64,000 nt of DNA, taken from assembly GCF_002899825.2 (NCBI RefSeq), contig NZ_PPED02000007.1:118941-182940 (forward strand), read 5' to 3'. The position numbers and the translations under genes were made by a program. Shown here piece after piece: positions 1-8,185 of this stretch. Every line of letters starts with the position of its first letter. Within the stretch, counting starts at the first letter, position 1. The notes below the pieces were generated by a model. The model did not search any database. It was not told where the DNA came from and saw nothing but the letters and a program-made list of their open reading frames with translations. The stretch comes from Chryseobacterium phosphatilyticum (lineage in GTDB: Bacteria > Bacteroidota > Bacteroidia > Flavobacteriales > Weeksellaceae).

Positions 1-92
1 TATAACCACAAAAGACACAAAAGTGTAAGCATTTTATCCGCCGGCATTTAATTTCATGAACCCTTGTACCTTCCGTGATTAAAGATGATTTG

Positions 93-845
93 TTATTTAT
101 TTAATTCTTTTAAAATAGCTTCTCCAACGCTTTTTGCAGATTGTGGATTTTGTCCTGTGATCACCCTTTGATCAGTTACCACATGATTCTGCCAAAGCCC
201 TGATTTTTCAAATTTTGCGCCTCTTTCTTTCAGTCTATCTTCCAGAAGGAAAGGAACAACATCTGTTAATTTTACTTCAGCTTCCTCTTCATTGGTAAAA
301 GCATTGATTTTTTTTCCGTCTACAAGATATTTTCCGTTATTCAGCCTGATATTGACCAACCCTGCCGGGCCATGACACACCCCTGCAACAATACCTCCGT
401 TTTCATAAATTTTTGAAGCGATATCTGCCAGTTCTGTATTGTCTGCAAAATCCCACATCGCTCCGTGTCCTCCTGCATAAAAAATGGTTGAATATTCTTT
501 TGGATTCACCTGTGACGGTGTCATAGAATGATCAATCTTGTTCTTATATTCTTTGTTTTCCCAGAACTCTTTGTTGACAGGATCTTTCAAGTCAAAACCA
601 TCTACCGGAGGAGTCCCGCCCTTTGGGCTTACAAAGTCAATTTCATATCCTGCCTTGTGAAGAACTTCCCATGGATGAGAAACCTCACCCAGATAATATC
701 CGGTATCTTCACCAGTACTGCCTTTTTTATCATGGCTGGTTACGACGAATAAAATTTTCTTTTTCATATTCTTTGATTTTTTGGTTTGTGCCTGAACGAA
801 TCCTATCGTGAAGATGGCCAGCATTAGAAACGCTAATTTTTTCAT
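93..845 (-). CDS. Secreted DJ-1/PfpI family protein (Hsp31-like glutamine amidotransferase fold)
   Basis: The 250-aa protein begins with a signal peptide (MKKLAFLMLAIFTIGFVQAQ), so it acts outside the cytoplasm. The DJ-1/PfpI fold is shown by the nucleophile elbow GVCHGPAGL (Cys followed by His), the AGGHGAMWDF loop and an upstream Glu in GEVSHPW. Members with this GGHG/CHG arrangement are Hsp31-like glyoxalase III, deglycase or chaperone proteins. It is the last gene of a four-gene leftward operon: its ATG lies 2 bp after the stop of the monooxygenase gene. With the quinone reductase and YgiN-like neighbours this suggests reactive-carbonyl or electrophile handling. The family call is firm; the exact reaction is inference. 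Confidence 0.9.
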   Translation of the reverse strand: MKKLAFLMLAIFTIGFVQAQTKKSKNMKKKILFVVTSHDKKGSTGEDTGYYLGEVSHPWEVLHKAGYEIDFVSPKGGTPPVDGFDLKDPVNKEFWENKEYKNKIDHSMTPSQVNPKEYSTIFYAGGHGAMWDFADNTELADIASKIYENGGIVAGVCHGPAGLVNIRLNNGKYLVDGKKINAFTNEEEAEVKLTDVVPFLLEDRLKERGAKFEKSGLWQNHVVTDQRVITGQNPQSAKSVGEAILKELNK

Positions 846-847
846 GA

Positions 848-1135
848 TTAAATGATATTGGTGATATAAATCTGTGGTTTTTCCTGAAGCTTTTCATCCA
901 CCAAAGCCCCGAAGGCCTGAATGTAAGGCTGTTGGTTGTGCTGATCCAATCCTTCTTTACTTTTCCAGATTTCGTAGAAAACAAATTCATTTTTGTCTTC
1001 AATTCCCTGATGAAGGCTGTAAAGCTCACAAGCTTCTTCTTTTCTTGTTTCTTTTACCATATTTTGAAGAACTTCCAATACTTCTGTCTGGTGTTCTTCT
1101 TTGGCTTTTATAATGGCTGTAAGATGAATTTTCAT
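848..1135 (-). CDS. Antibiotic biosynthesis monooxygenase (ABM) domain protein, YgiN-like
   Basis: This 95-aa single-domain protein has the ABM/dimeric alpha-beta barrel pattern: an N-terminal strand MKIHLTAIIKAK, a helix with repeated Glu/Lys, the central CELYSLHQ strand, FVFYEIWKSKEGLDQH and the QAFGALVDEKL helix. I start it at the internal ATG at 1135, which follows the upstream gene's stop by 1 bp; the longer frame would run back inside that gene. In E. coli the quinol monooxygenase YgiN is the genomic neighbour of quinone reductase MdaB, and the same two families share an operon here. A quinol or aromatic oxidation role is therefore a reasonable inference. Confidence 0.85.
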   Translation of the reverse strand: MKIHLTAIIKAKEEHQTEVLEVLQNMVKETRKEEACELYSLHQGIEDKNEFVFYEIWKSKEGLDQHNQQPYIQAFGALVDEKLQEKPQIYITNII

Positions 1136-1136
1136 A

Positions 1137-2021
1137 TTAAATAAAATTTTCAATTGAGTTATAAATTGGTTTCCATTCCAGTTCTGCTCTGGCTTTGTCT
1201 GCGCTGCATATACTGTTGGATGCAAAACCGAAATAGCCTCCAGCAGGGCCAAAATTATCAACGGCATCCTGTATCCTTAAAGACTGTGCCGGTTCCAGAT
1301 TATATTTTTTACTGATGATTTCTGCAATGTTTCTTAAAGATGAAGCACCGTTTTCTGCATAATAGATAGAACCTTCTTTTGCTTTTTCCAAGGCCAGTAC
1401 ATACAGATCTGCCAAATCTTCAATATGTAGGTTAGACCACATATTTTCACCTTCTCCAAAATAAACACCGTGCCCTTTTTTCTGAGAAAAATTAACCAAT
1501 GCCGGAATCTGGATACTGTCTTTTTTTATTCCCAGACCTTCTCCGTAAACCATGGTAGGAACAATAACGATACTTTTTATACCCTTTTGAACTGATTGAA
1601 GAACATAATTGTTGATAAGGACTCTTGATGCCATTTCCAGTCTTGGAGTAAGAGGGAAATCTTCAGTATATACAAAATCACTTCTTTTACCATTTTCTTT
1701 ACCTCCGAGAATAGCAGATCCGGAAGTGAATATGAATGTCTTATGGCTTCCTTCCATTGCTTTGATAAAATTATCCACAGCATAAGCATCATCTGCAGAA
1801 TCAGCATTATGAATGACTGCATCAACACCATCAACAGCTGTTTTTATTAAATCTTCATTGTGAATATTTCCAATAATGGTTTTGATTCCCAATGATTCTA
1901 ATTCCTGTACGTGAGCTTCATTACGAACTAATCCGGTTACTTCATAATTTCTGTCAAGCAGTTTTTTAGCGATACTACCTCCTATATAGCCGGTAATACC
2001 GGTGATTAATACTTTTTTCAT
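1137..2021 (-). CDS. NAD-dependent epimerase/dehydratase family protein (extended SDR)
   Basis: The 294-aa protein opens with a Rossmann dinucleotide motif, GITGYIGGSIAKKLL (GxxGxxG), and continues as an extended short-chain dehydrogenase/reductase: VDAVIHNADSADD, FIFTSGSAILG, a catalytic-type region around VYTEDFPL, and VPTMVYGEGLG. The family includes sugar-nucleotide epimerases and reductases of small carbonyl compounds; the substrate cannot be read from sequence. Its start overlaps the stop of the upstream mdaB-like gene by 4 bp (ATGA type), so translation is probably coupled, and its stop is 1 bp from the ABM start. The context favours a redox or detoxification role over surface sugar synthesis. 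Confidence 0.85.
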   Translation of the reverse strand: MKKVLITGITGYIGGSIAKKLLDRNYEVTGLVRNEAHVQELESLGIKTIIGNIHNEDLIKTAVDGVDAVIHNADSADDAYAVDNFIKAMEGSHKTFIFTSGSAILGGKENGKRSDFVYTEDFPLTPRLEMASRVLINNYVLQSVQKGIKSIVIVPTMVYGEGLGIKKDSIQIPALVNFSQKKGHGVYFGEGENMWSNLHIEDLADLYVLALEKAKEGSIYYAENGASSLRNIAEIISKKYNLEPAQSLRIQDAVDNFGPAGGYFGFASNSICSADKARAELEWKPIYNSIENFI

Positions 2022-2635
2022 GATACCAATTGTGGTTTCAGTTCTTTTTCGAATACATTTCTTACATGATCTCTATAAAGCTTCATATCACGTTCTATAT
2101 TGGCATTTTTCTCCACATCGTGGAAGTGGAAGCTTTCCATCTTTTTTAAAGAAACAAAGGCATTCATTCTATGAAATCCAAATAATGGTCCGTCATCTAC
2201 GCTTCTTTCACTGAAGAATTCTCCGGGAAGTGTGAAAGCTGTCGCAGGAGCATTCCAGCTTGTTGTCAGCATATATTTTCTTCCTCCAAGCATTCCTCCC
2301 GTACCGTAATTGATTTCAGGATTCTCAGCCTTTCTTCCGTCACTCATATAAATTCCTTTGGCATGACCTGCGGTGAAAACTTCATCAATATATTTTTTCA
2401 ATCCGTTCGGAAGCTGGAACCACCAGATCGGAGTATGATAAATAATGTAATCTGCCCAGACAAACTTTTGCACTTCTTCATGTTTATCATAATTTTCACT
2501 TACATTGGTGATCTTAACTTCTACATTCTCAAATTCTTTAAGAACCTCTAATGTGTTTTCTGCAATAGTTTGATTATATTTTCCTCCGGAATGTCCGAAA
2601 TTCTGTCCTCCGTTGATGATTAGTACTTTTTTCAT
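2018..2635 (-). CDS. mdaB: NAD(P)H quinone reductase, MdaB family flavodoxin-fold oxidoreductase
   Basis: The 205-aa flavodoxin-like fold protein follows E. coli MdaB closely: KVLIINGGQNFGHSGG at the N-terminus (FMN/FAD phosphate loop), FVWADYIIYHTPIWWFQLP, KKYIDEVFTAGHAKG, YMSDGRK, YGTGGMLGGRKYMLTTSWNAP and a C-terminal FHRMNAF segment. MdaB enzymes reduce quinones by two electrons using NADPH in the cytoplasm and so avoid semiquinone formation. It is the first gene of the leftward operon mdaB - epimerase - ABM - DJ-1. The preceding 378 bp of non-coding DNA should hold the operon promoter. Confidence in family and reaction type is high. Confidence 0.9.
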   Translation of the reverse strand: MKKVLIINGGQNFGHSGGKYNQTIAENTLEVLKEFENVEVKITNVSENYDKHEEVQKFVWADYIIYHTPIWWFQLPNGLKKYIDEVFTAGHAKGIYMSDGRKAENPEINYGTGGMLGGRKYMLTTSWNAPATAFTLPGEFFSERSVDDGPLFGFHRMNAFVSLKKMESFHFHDVEKNANIERDMKLYRDHVRNVFEKELKPQLVS

Positions 2636-3013
2636 TTTTTTATGATTGTTTAAATTTTACTCTGCAAAGTTATGGTTGATATTTGTATAATAAAAATAAT
2701 ATAAATTATAAGGAAGTATTATTTTAATTATAGTTTAGGGGTTCAAGGTTTTGGGTTTAAAGTTTAAAGTTGGGAGTGAATGGTCAGTTCGCTTCGCTTG
2801 TGAATTTTTTCGTGATTCGGGTTGCGTGATTCGAGGTTATGACAAATTATTTATATATGCTGGTGTTTTCTAACCAGAAGTTAATTATTCGCGATTGACT
2901 TTGCGTAGCAAAATTCACCATTGACCATTTCCCTTTTCATGGTAAAATGTCATATCATATCTGACCGGAAATTCCCTTCTGTCGTGTAAATTTGTTTAAC
3001 AAATTGAAGGACA
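2636..3013. other. Intergenic region with divergent promoters and dispersed-repeat debris
   Basis: No convincing gene is present. The left part is AT-rich and probably carries the mdaB operon promoter. From about 2740 to 2945 lie fragments that look like dispersed repeats: AATGGTCAGTTCGCTTCGCT near 2779, and near 2908 AAAATTCACCATTGACCATT, which matches part of the first stretch in inverted orientation. Just before the phosphoesterase gene, TAAATTTG (about 2986-2993) fits the Bacteroidota -7 box TAnnTTTG. Confidence 0.5.
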
Positions 3014-3760
3014 ATGATACAGATAGCTGTTTTTAGTGATGTGCATGGAAATCTTCCTGCCCTGGAAGTAGTGTTGAAGGATATTGAGGAAAGAGGAATC
3101 AGGCAGAGATTTTGTTTAGGAGATCTTGTGGATTTTGCCCCCTGGGGAAACGAGGTGATTGAGAAGATCAGAAGTCTGAACATTCCTTGTTTAATGGGAA
3201 ATCACGATGAGAGAATTGCTTTTGATATTCCTGTTGTCCCTTTATCCAAGCATTCTGAAGAAGAGACTCATGCAAGATTTATAGCAATTGATCATTCTAA
3301 AAAACATATTACAGAAGAGAACAAAAAGTTTTTATCAGAGCTGCCTTTTCATTTAAAATTAAACTATAAAGTAGAGAAGAAGCACTGGGATATTCAATTG
3401 GTTCATTCCAGTCTATCAAGCAATGATACCTATTTGTATGAATCGGAAAATGATGAGGTTTTTAAGACTATGTTGAAAGAATCTCGATCTGATATCATGG
3501 TGATGGGGCATACTCATTTATCATTTAAAAAGCAGTTTGAAAATAAGACATGGGCAATTAATTGTGGCTCCGTAGGCCGCTCCAAAGAAGAAAATAGACT
3601 GGCTTCCTATTTGGTACTGACATTAGACGAAGAAAAAATTACTCCTGAAATTGTACAATTACCTTATCCGATTGATGAAACGATCCAACAGATAAGAGAA
3701 AGCGGAATTCCGGATTATTATGTTTCCTTTTTAAAGAATGAAAAAGTATCAATATTATAA
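3014..3760 (+). CDS. Calcineurin-like metallophosphoesterase family protein
   Basis: The 248-aa protein carries the metallophosphoesterase metal-binding motif series in order: FSDVHGNLPAL (DxHGN), CLGDLVDFAPWG (GDxxDx), LMGNHDERI (GNHD/E), an isolated His in QLVHSSL and VMGHTHLSF (GHTH), then NCGSVGRSKEE near the C-terminus. This layout is that of YfcE/protein-phosphatase-like phosphodiesterases that bind two metal ions. There is no signal peptide, so it is cytoplasmic. It lies alone, 40 bp upstream of a LysR gene on the same strand. The substrate is not deducible. Confidence 0.9.
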   Translation: MIQIAVFSDVHGNLPALEVVLKDIEERGIRQRFCLGDLVDFAPWGNEVIEKIRSLNIPCLMGNHDERIAFDIPVVPLSKHSEEETHARFIAIDHSKKHITEENKKFLSELPFHLKLNYKVEKKHWDIQLVHSSLSSNDTYLYESENDEVFKTMLKESRSDIMVMGHTHLSFKKQFENKTWAINCGSVGRSKEENRLASYLVLTLDEEKITPEIVQLPYPIDETIQQIRESGIPDYYVSFLKNEKVSIL

Positions 3761-3800
3761 TTATTTTGTAATTTTGCATTATAATATTAATAATTAAGTC

Positions 3801-4697
3801 ATGGTTAATTTAGAATGGTATCGTACTTTTAAAGCGATCTATAAAACCGGGACCTTGACAGGTGCTGCTGATGCTCTATTCATATCACAACCCGGAGTGA
3901 GTTTACATTTAAGCTCTCTGGAAGCGTATGTTGGATATAAGCTGTTTGATAGGACGGGAAGAAAAATGATCCCTACAGAAAGAGGAAAAGTATTGTTTAA
4001 TGCAGTTGCCGAGCCTATTATGAAACTGGAAGATGTAGAAAAGAACTTTCAAAAATCTACTGAGAAACATACCCCAACGATCAGTGTAGGAATGTGTTTT
4101 GAGACGTTTCAGACTACTTTGGAGCAATATGTTTCTTCATTGCCTTTTAATCTGATTATCAGTTTTGGAGAATACCCTGAAATGCTGGATCAATTGGACA
4201 AAGGGATTCTGGATCTTATCATCACTCCGAAGAAAGGATCTTCACCCAATATCGAACATGAAGCATTTTCTTCCGAACAGATCATTCTGGTAGGAGGGAA
4301 GGATGTGGATAAAGCAGCTTTCAATAAAGTATTGAAAACAAAAGATGCAGAACAGATTGAAGATTGGCTGAAGAATGAAAAATGGTACGGGACCACAGGA
4401 GATATGGAACATCTTTTCCAGTACTGGATATTGAATTTTGGTCATAAACCCAACTTCCGTCCCAATTACATCGTTCCCAACATGAATTCCATCATCCGTT
4501 GTCTGAAGGGAGGAACAGGATTGGCTGTTGTTCCTGATTTTCTATGCAGAAATGATATTGAAAACGGTGATATTCAGCTGATCTGGGAAGGGAAAAAGAA
4601 ATTTGAAAATACGCTGTATTTCGGATGCCGTAAGAAAACCAATTATCAAACCGAAATTGAACATATCAAAGGATTATTCCGTAAGGTGATGGCTTAA
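3801..4697 (+). CDS. LysR family transcriptional regulator
   Basis: The 298-aa protein has the LysR architecture: an N-terminal winged helix-turn-helix (WYRTFKAIYKTGTLTGAAD, then LFISQPGVSLHLSSLE and GYKLFDRTGRKMIPTERG) and a periplasmic-binding-protein-like effector domain with GTGLAVVPDF near the end. LysR regulators are usually induced by a small co-inducer and often control an adjacent divergent gene; here no divergent partner exists. A TAATTTTG -7 box lies at about 3769-3776. The last 24 bp overlap the 3' end of the convergent acetyltransferase gene. Targets are unknown; aldo/keto reductase or nitronate monooxygenase downstream are possibilities only. Confidence 0.92.
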   Translation: MVNLEWYRTFKAIYKTGTLTGAADALFISQPGVSLHLSSLEAYVGYKLFDRTGRKMIPTERGKVLFNAVAEPIMKLEDVEKNFQKSTEKHTPTISVGMCFETFQTTLEQYVSSLPFNLIISFGEYPEMLDQLDKGILDLIITPKKGSSPNIEHEAFSSEQIILVGGKDVDKAAFNKVLKTKDAEQIEDWLKNEKWYGTTGDMEHLFQYWILNFGHKPNFRPNYIVPNMNSIIRCLKGGTGLAVVPDFLCRNDIENGDIQLIWEGKKKFENTLYFGCRKKTNYQTEIEHIKGLFRKVMA

Positions 4698-5141
4698 TAC
4701 AACCATATCTTTCATCTGTAAACCGTTTTCATAGATAGGAGTTGGATAGTTTTTAAGAAAAAAATCTTTCAAAACTCCACTTTTGATGAAACCGTTTTTC
4801 TCATAAAATCTGATCTGTTGGAATCCTGTATCTGAGGTTCCGACAGTCAGTATTGTATAATGATTTTCTTTTGCAATTCCCTTTGCTTTATTGATGAGTA
4901 TACTTCCAATCCCTTTACTTCTGTATTTTTCAATTACTGCCACATTTTTAATTTCCAGTTCGGTAGATGAGTTTTTGTATAGAGCCATAACGGCTATATT
5001 CTCTGTTCCGTTATATAGCAGATAAATGTCACATTTGAAAATGTATTGATTAATGGCTTCGGTTGTCTCATCGGCTAATAACAGCAATTCATAAGGTATC
5101 TTAGAATCTTTGGTGATTTTATTAAAAGTATATTGTTCCAT
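4674..5141 (-). CDS. GNAT family N-acetyltransferase
   Basis: The 155-aa GNAT fold is recognised from strand beta-4 NVAVIEKYRSKGIGSILINKA (acetyl-CoA pyrophosphate loop RSKGIGS), followed by YTILTVGTSDTGFQQIRFYEKNGF, the typical QxxFYEKxGF end of the acetyltransferase core, and a C-terminal YENGLQMKDMVVL strand. It would transfer an acetyl group from acetyl-CoA to an amine; the acceptor is unknown. The gene converges on the LysR gene with a 24-bp overlap at the 3' ends, so the transcripts are antisense there. Confidence 0.88.
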   Translation of the reverse strand: MEQYTFNKITKDSKIPYELLLLADETTEAINQYIFKCDIYLLYNGTENIAVMALYKNSSTELEIKNVAVIEKYRSKGIGSILINKAKGIAKENHYTILTVGTSDTGFQQIRFYEKNGFIKSGVLKDFFLKNYPTPIYENGLQMKDMVVLSHHLTE

Positions 5142-5459
5142 CTACAAAGTCGTATGAATTATGGGGTAATCAGAAGTATTGATAATACTGATTGGTTTTG
5201 ACTGATTTTAAGTTTTTACAAAAATAATGAAAATACATTGATTGCCAGCTACATTAGGATGAAGCGCTTTCCGGAACTCATCAGCAGTATCAAATTGTCG
5301 AAAATCTTTGATTTTCTTGTGCCCTGAAAGCAGCCTATTTGGAAACACTCATTAAATAATAATTTTTTAACGGCAACAGTAAAATTGGTAAGCAGTAGTT
5401 TCAATTTTTTGTCGCAAATTTGTTTAAACACTTTATATTAATAACTAAAATAAAGATTT
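5142..5459. other. Divergent intergenic region between GNAT and aldo/keto reductase genes
   Basis: No gene is supported. The region must hold promoters for both flanking genes. A small perfect palindrome, GAAAATCTTTGATTTTC, lies at about 5300-5316 and could be an operator. The 60-codon leftward frame here shows no family features and I do not call it. Confidence 0.4.
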
Positions 5460-6335
5460 ATGCAAAAGAAAACTTATACAGGGCAGCCTGTAGTGACTTT
5501 AAATAATGGAGTAGATATTCCGGCTCTGGGATTTGGAGTATGGCAGATGGAGGATTTGAAAGAATGTGAGAATGCAGTAATCAAGGCTATCCAGACCGGA
5601 TACAGAATGATAGATACTGCAGCTATTTATCAAAACGAAACAGCTGTAGGTGCTGCAGTAAAAAATAGTGGCGTAAACAGAGATGATCTGTTTATTACTT
5701 CAAAAGTTTGGGTTCAGGATCATGGGTATGAAAAGGCGAAAAGTGCTTTTCAGAGAACATTGGATCGATTACAAATGGACTATCTTGATATGTATCTTAT
5801 CCACTGGCCCTATGGGGATTTCCTGGGAACATGGAAAGCATTGGAAGAATTACATCAGGAAGGAAAGATCAAAGCAATAGGAGTATGTAACTTTACCATC
5901 GAAAAGCTGGATGAATTACAAGCCAACTCTATGGTTTTACCTGTAATCAATCAGATTGAGCTACATCCTGTTTTCCAGCAAAAAGAATTACAGGTTTATG
6001 ACAGGCAAAATAATATTATCACACAACCCTGGAGCCCGCTTGGGAATGGGAATGCGAATCTTTTAAACAATGCTGATCTGAAAGCTATTGCTGAGAAATA
6101 TGGTAAAACAGTGGCTCAGGTAATTTTAAGATGGCATTTACAAGAAGGATTTGTGGTCATTCCGAAATCAGTAACCCCTTCGAGAATTGAAGAAAATTTC
6201 AATGTATTTGATTTTGAATTAACGGAGGATGAAATGAATATCGTCCGTTCTTTGGATACGGGAAAAAGACTATTTTTTGATCCTAAAGATCCGGACTGGG
6301 AACAGAAAATGTTGAAGTCTGTAGCAGATATTTAA
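5460..6335 (+). CDS. Aldo/keto reductase family oxidoreductase
   Basis: The 291-aa TIM-barrel reductase shows the signatures of the AKR superfamily: DTAAIYQNE with the catalytic Asp and Tyr, TSKVW with the catalytic Lys, DMYLIHWP with the His, the GVCNF and INQIELHP cofactor-pocket segments, and VIPKSVTPSRIEEN for NADPH phosphate binding. It resembles the 2,5-diketo-D-gluconate reductase/methylglyoxal reductase group that reduces aldehydes and ketones with NADPH in the cytoplasm. It stands alone; a repeat-derived hairpin follows it at 6364-6413. Confidence 0.93.
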   Translation: MQKKTYTGQPVVTLNNGVDIPALGFGVWQMEDLKECENAVIKAIQTGYRMIDTAAIYQNETAVGAAVKNSGVNRDDLFITSKVWVQDHGYEKAKSAFQRTLDRLQMDYLDMYLIHWPYGDFLGTWKALEELHQEGKIKAIGVCNFTIEKLDELQANSMVLPVINQIELHPVFQQKELQVYDRQNNIITQPWSPLGNGNANLLNNADLKAIAEKYGKTVAQVILRWHLQEGFVVIPKSVTPSRIEENFNVFDFELTEDEMNIVRSLDTGKRLFFDPKDPDWEQKMLKSVADI

Positions 6336-6363
6336 AAAAAAGATTAAAATATTTCCTATAAAC

Positions 6364-6413
6364 CCCACAAATTTCACGGATTACAAATTTGATTTATCTG
6401 TGAAATCTGTGGG
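6364..6413. repeat. Imperfect inverted repeat after aldo/keto reductase
   Basis: CCCACAAATTTCACGGAT and ATCTGTGAAATCTGTGGG form the arms of an imperfect hairpin with a short AT-rich loop. The CACA/TTTCAC/GGAT wording recurs in intergenic DNA of this group, and a related phrase appears at about 63669. It may act as a transcription terminator, but its wording suggests a dispersed repeat. Confidence 0.5.
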
Positions 6414-6506
6414 AATTTTATTTTCTGTTTATGAGTGAGCAATATCATATTGTATTGAAATTGAAACACTCTTATTTTTTGTACCTTTTTATTAAAATAC
6501 TTTTTT

Positions 6507-7568
6507 ATGTTTTGGCCAGATATAATCAGTAAAAAATTAGGAGTGAAATATCCTATTATACAAGCTCCAATGTTCGGAGTGAGTACAGTACGGATGGTTG
6601 CTGCTGCAGCCCAAGCAGATTGTTTGGGATCTTTGGCATTAGCTGATCTTTCAGCAGACCAATCTGGAGAGCTTATCAGAGAAACGAAGAAACTTACAAA
6701 TAAACCTTTTGCCGCAAATATTTTTGCACATCACATTCCTGAAGTGACAAATGCTTTAAAAGAAAAATTTGTTGAAACCAGAAAATTTTTAGAACAACTG
6801 GCGAGAGAAAATAATATTGATGTCAAGCTTCCTGATCTTGAAAATATAAAGACGAATAGTTATCATGACCAAATAGATGTTATCATCGAGGAAAATTGTA
6901 AAATTGTAAGTTTTACGTTTGGCAATCTGGATGAGAAAGGTATTCAAAAGCTGAAGGAAAATGGAATCTTGTTAATTGGCACTTGTACCTCAGTGAAAGA
7001 GGCTGTACTTCTTGAAAAATCAGGAATTGACATGATTTGTGTTCAGGGAACGGAAGCGGGAGGACACAGAGGAACTTTTGATCCTGATCATGTCCCGCAA
7101 ATTGGAGGGTTATCTTTACTATCACAAGTTTATGATCATGTAAGAGTTCCTTTGATATATGCAGGAGGAATTTACAATGCAAAAACATTGCTGGCTGTAA
7201 AGGAGCTGGGAGCACAAGCTTTTCAGGTGGGTAATCTTTTACTGGCTTCTGAGGAAAGCGCTTTAGAGCCTTTTGAAAAAGAAAGACTTAAAAGGGTAAA
7301 AGAAGAAGAAGTTATTTTAACAAAGAGTTTTTCAGGACGTTATGCAAGAGGAGTAAAGAATAAATATATAGAATTAGTGGAAGATTCTGAATATATTCTT
7401 CCATACCCTTATCAGAATAAATTGACAAATGGATTACGAAAAGCTGCTAAAGAGCAGCATAATATTGACTTTGTAGGTTTATGGGCCGGGCAATCTATTC
7501 ATGACTACAGCATGAAGTCTACAGAAGAAATCCTGAGAAATCTCATTATCCAGGTAGAGGAAAACTAG
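6507..7568 (+). CDS. Nitronate monooxygenase (2-nitropropane dioxygenase family)
   Basis: The 353-aa FMN-dependent TIM barrel starts with KYPIIQAPMFGVSTVRMVAAAA, the usual nitronate monooxygenase opening, and carries the phosphate and flavin-binding segments VQGTEAGGHRG and LIYAGGIYNAKTLLAVKELGAQAFQVG. The His in GGHRG belongs to the class I catalytic region. These enzymes oxidise alkyl nitronates such as propionate 3-nitronate, detoxifying nitro compounds. It lies alone with a promoter upstream in a 171-bp gap. Confidence 0.92.
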   Translation: MFWPDIISKKLGVKYPIIQAPMFGVSTVRMVAAAAQADCLGSLALADLSADQSGELIRETKKLTNKPFAANIFAHHIPEVTNALKEKFVETRKFLEQLARENNIDVKLPDLENIKTNSYHDQIDVIIEENCKIVSFTFGNLDEKGIQKLKENGILLIGTCTSVKEAVLLEKSGIDMICVQGTEAGGHRGTFDPDHVPQIGGLSLLSQVYDHVRVPLIYAGGIYNAKTLLAVKELGAQAFQVGNLLLASEESALEPFEKERLKRVKEEEVILTKSFSGRYARGVKNKYIELVEDSEYILPYPYQNKLTNGLRKAAKEQHNIDFVGLWAGQSIHDYSMKSTEEILRNLIIQVEEN

Positions 7569-7615
7569 CCGAAAATCCCCTACCTTTGGGATTCAAATGT
7601 AAATTTAAATTAACC

Positions 7616-8059
7616 ATGAAAAAATTATTTCTTTCTTTTGCTGTATTCTCAGCAATAGCATCATGTAGCAATGATAATGATCATAATGAACAAAGAGAAT
7701 CTATTGAAGGAAACTGGAAAGTTCAGAAAGCAGAAATCTTTGTACAAGGAACTAATAAGACCACCATTTTTCTGCCCCAGGGATGCGAAGCAGAAAACAC
7801 GTTGGAGTTTGATGGAATCAATCAGGTAGCTGTCAATTATGAGCTTAAAAATAATGTTTGTTCTCCGAAAGCCAATTCCATACAGTATAATTATGATAAA
7901 TCTTCCAGAGTTATTTATTACAATACGGAAAATGGTCAGTATAGTTACAAAATTACCTTATTAACAAAAACTGATATGGTTATTGAAAATGATAAGTATG
8001 GAGTTGATGACAACGGAAATACAAAAATTTTCAAAAGGTATTATAAGAAAATTAAATAG
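7616..8059 (+). CDS. Lipocalin-like lipoprotein
   Basis: The 147-aa protein has a lipoprotein signal (MKKLFLSFAVFSAIASC, lipobox AIASC) followed by an acidic linker SNDNDHNEQ, which would suit export to the outer membrane in Bacteroidota. The mature part starts with IEGNWKVQKAEIF, a pattern common to the small lipocalin-like domains of this phylum, and continues with alternating strands. I start it at the ATG at 7616 because the longer frame places non-signal residues in front of the signal peptide; TACCTTTG at 7581-7588 fits a -7 box. No ligand can be assigned. Confidence 0.8.
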   Translation: MKKLFLSFAVFSAIASCSNDNDHNEQRESIEGNWKVQKAEIFVQGTNKTTIFLPQGCEAENTLEFDGINQVAVNYELKNNVCSPKANSIQYNYDKSSRVIYYNTENGQYSYKITLLTKTDMVIENDKYGVDDNGNTKIFKRYYKKIK

Positions 8060-8061
8060 TT

Positions 8062-8104
8062 AAAAAAACCACCTTTCAATGTGTGAATGGTGGTTTTTTT
8101 TTTA
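8062..8104 (+). terminator. Rho-independent terminator after lipocalin-like gene
   Basis: The arms AAAAACCACC and GGTGGTTTTT enclose a 13-nt loop and are followed by a run of T residues. The stem starts 3-4 bp after the stop codon. Confidence 0.9.
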
Positions 8105-8185
8105 TTGTAACTTGTATATCATTATACAAGTTTGAAGATATTAACAAAATTTTGATGAAGATGAGACTAATGTTATCGCCCAATA

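Noticed and set aside
5249..5431. 60-codon leftward frame before the aldo/keto reductase
   Set aside because: No recognisable motif, no signal or membrane pattern, and it occupies the promoter region needed by two genes.
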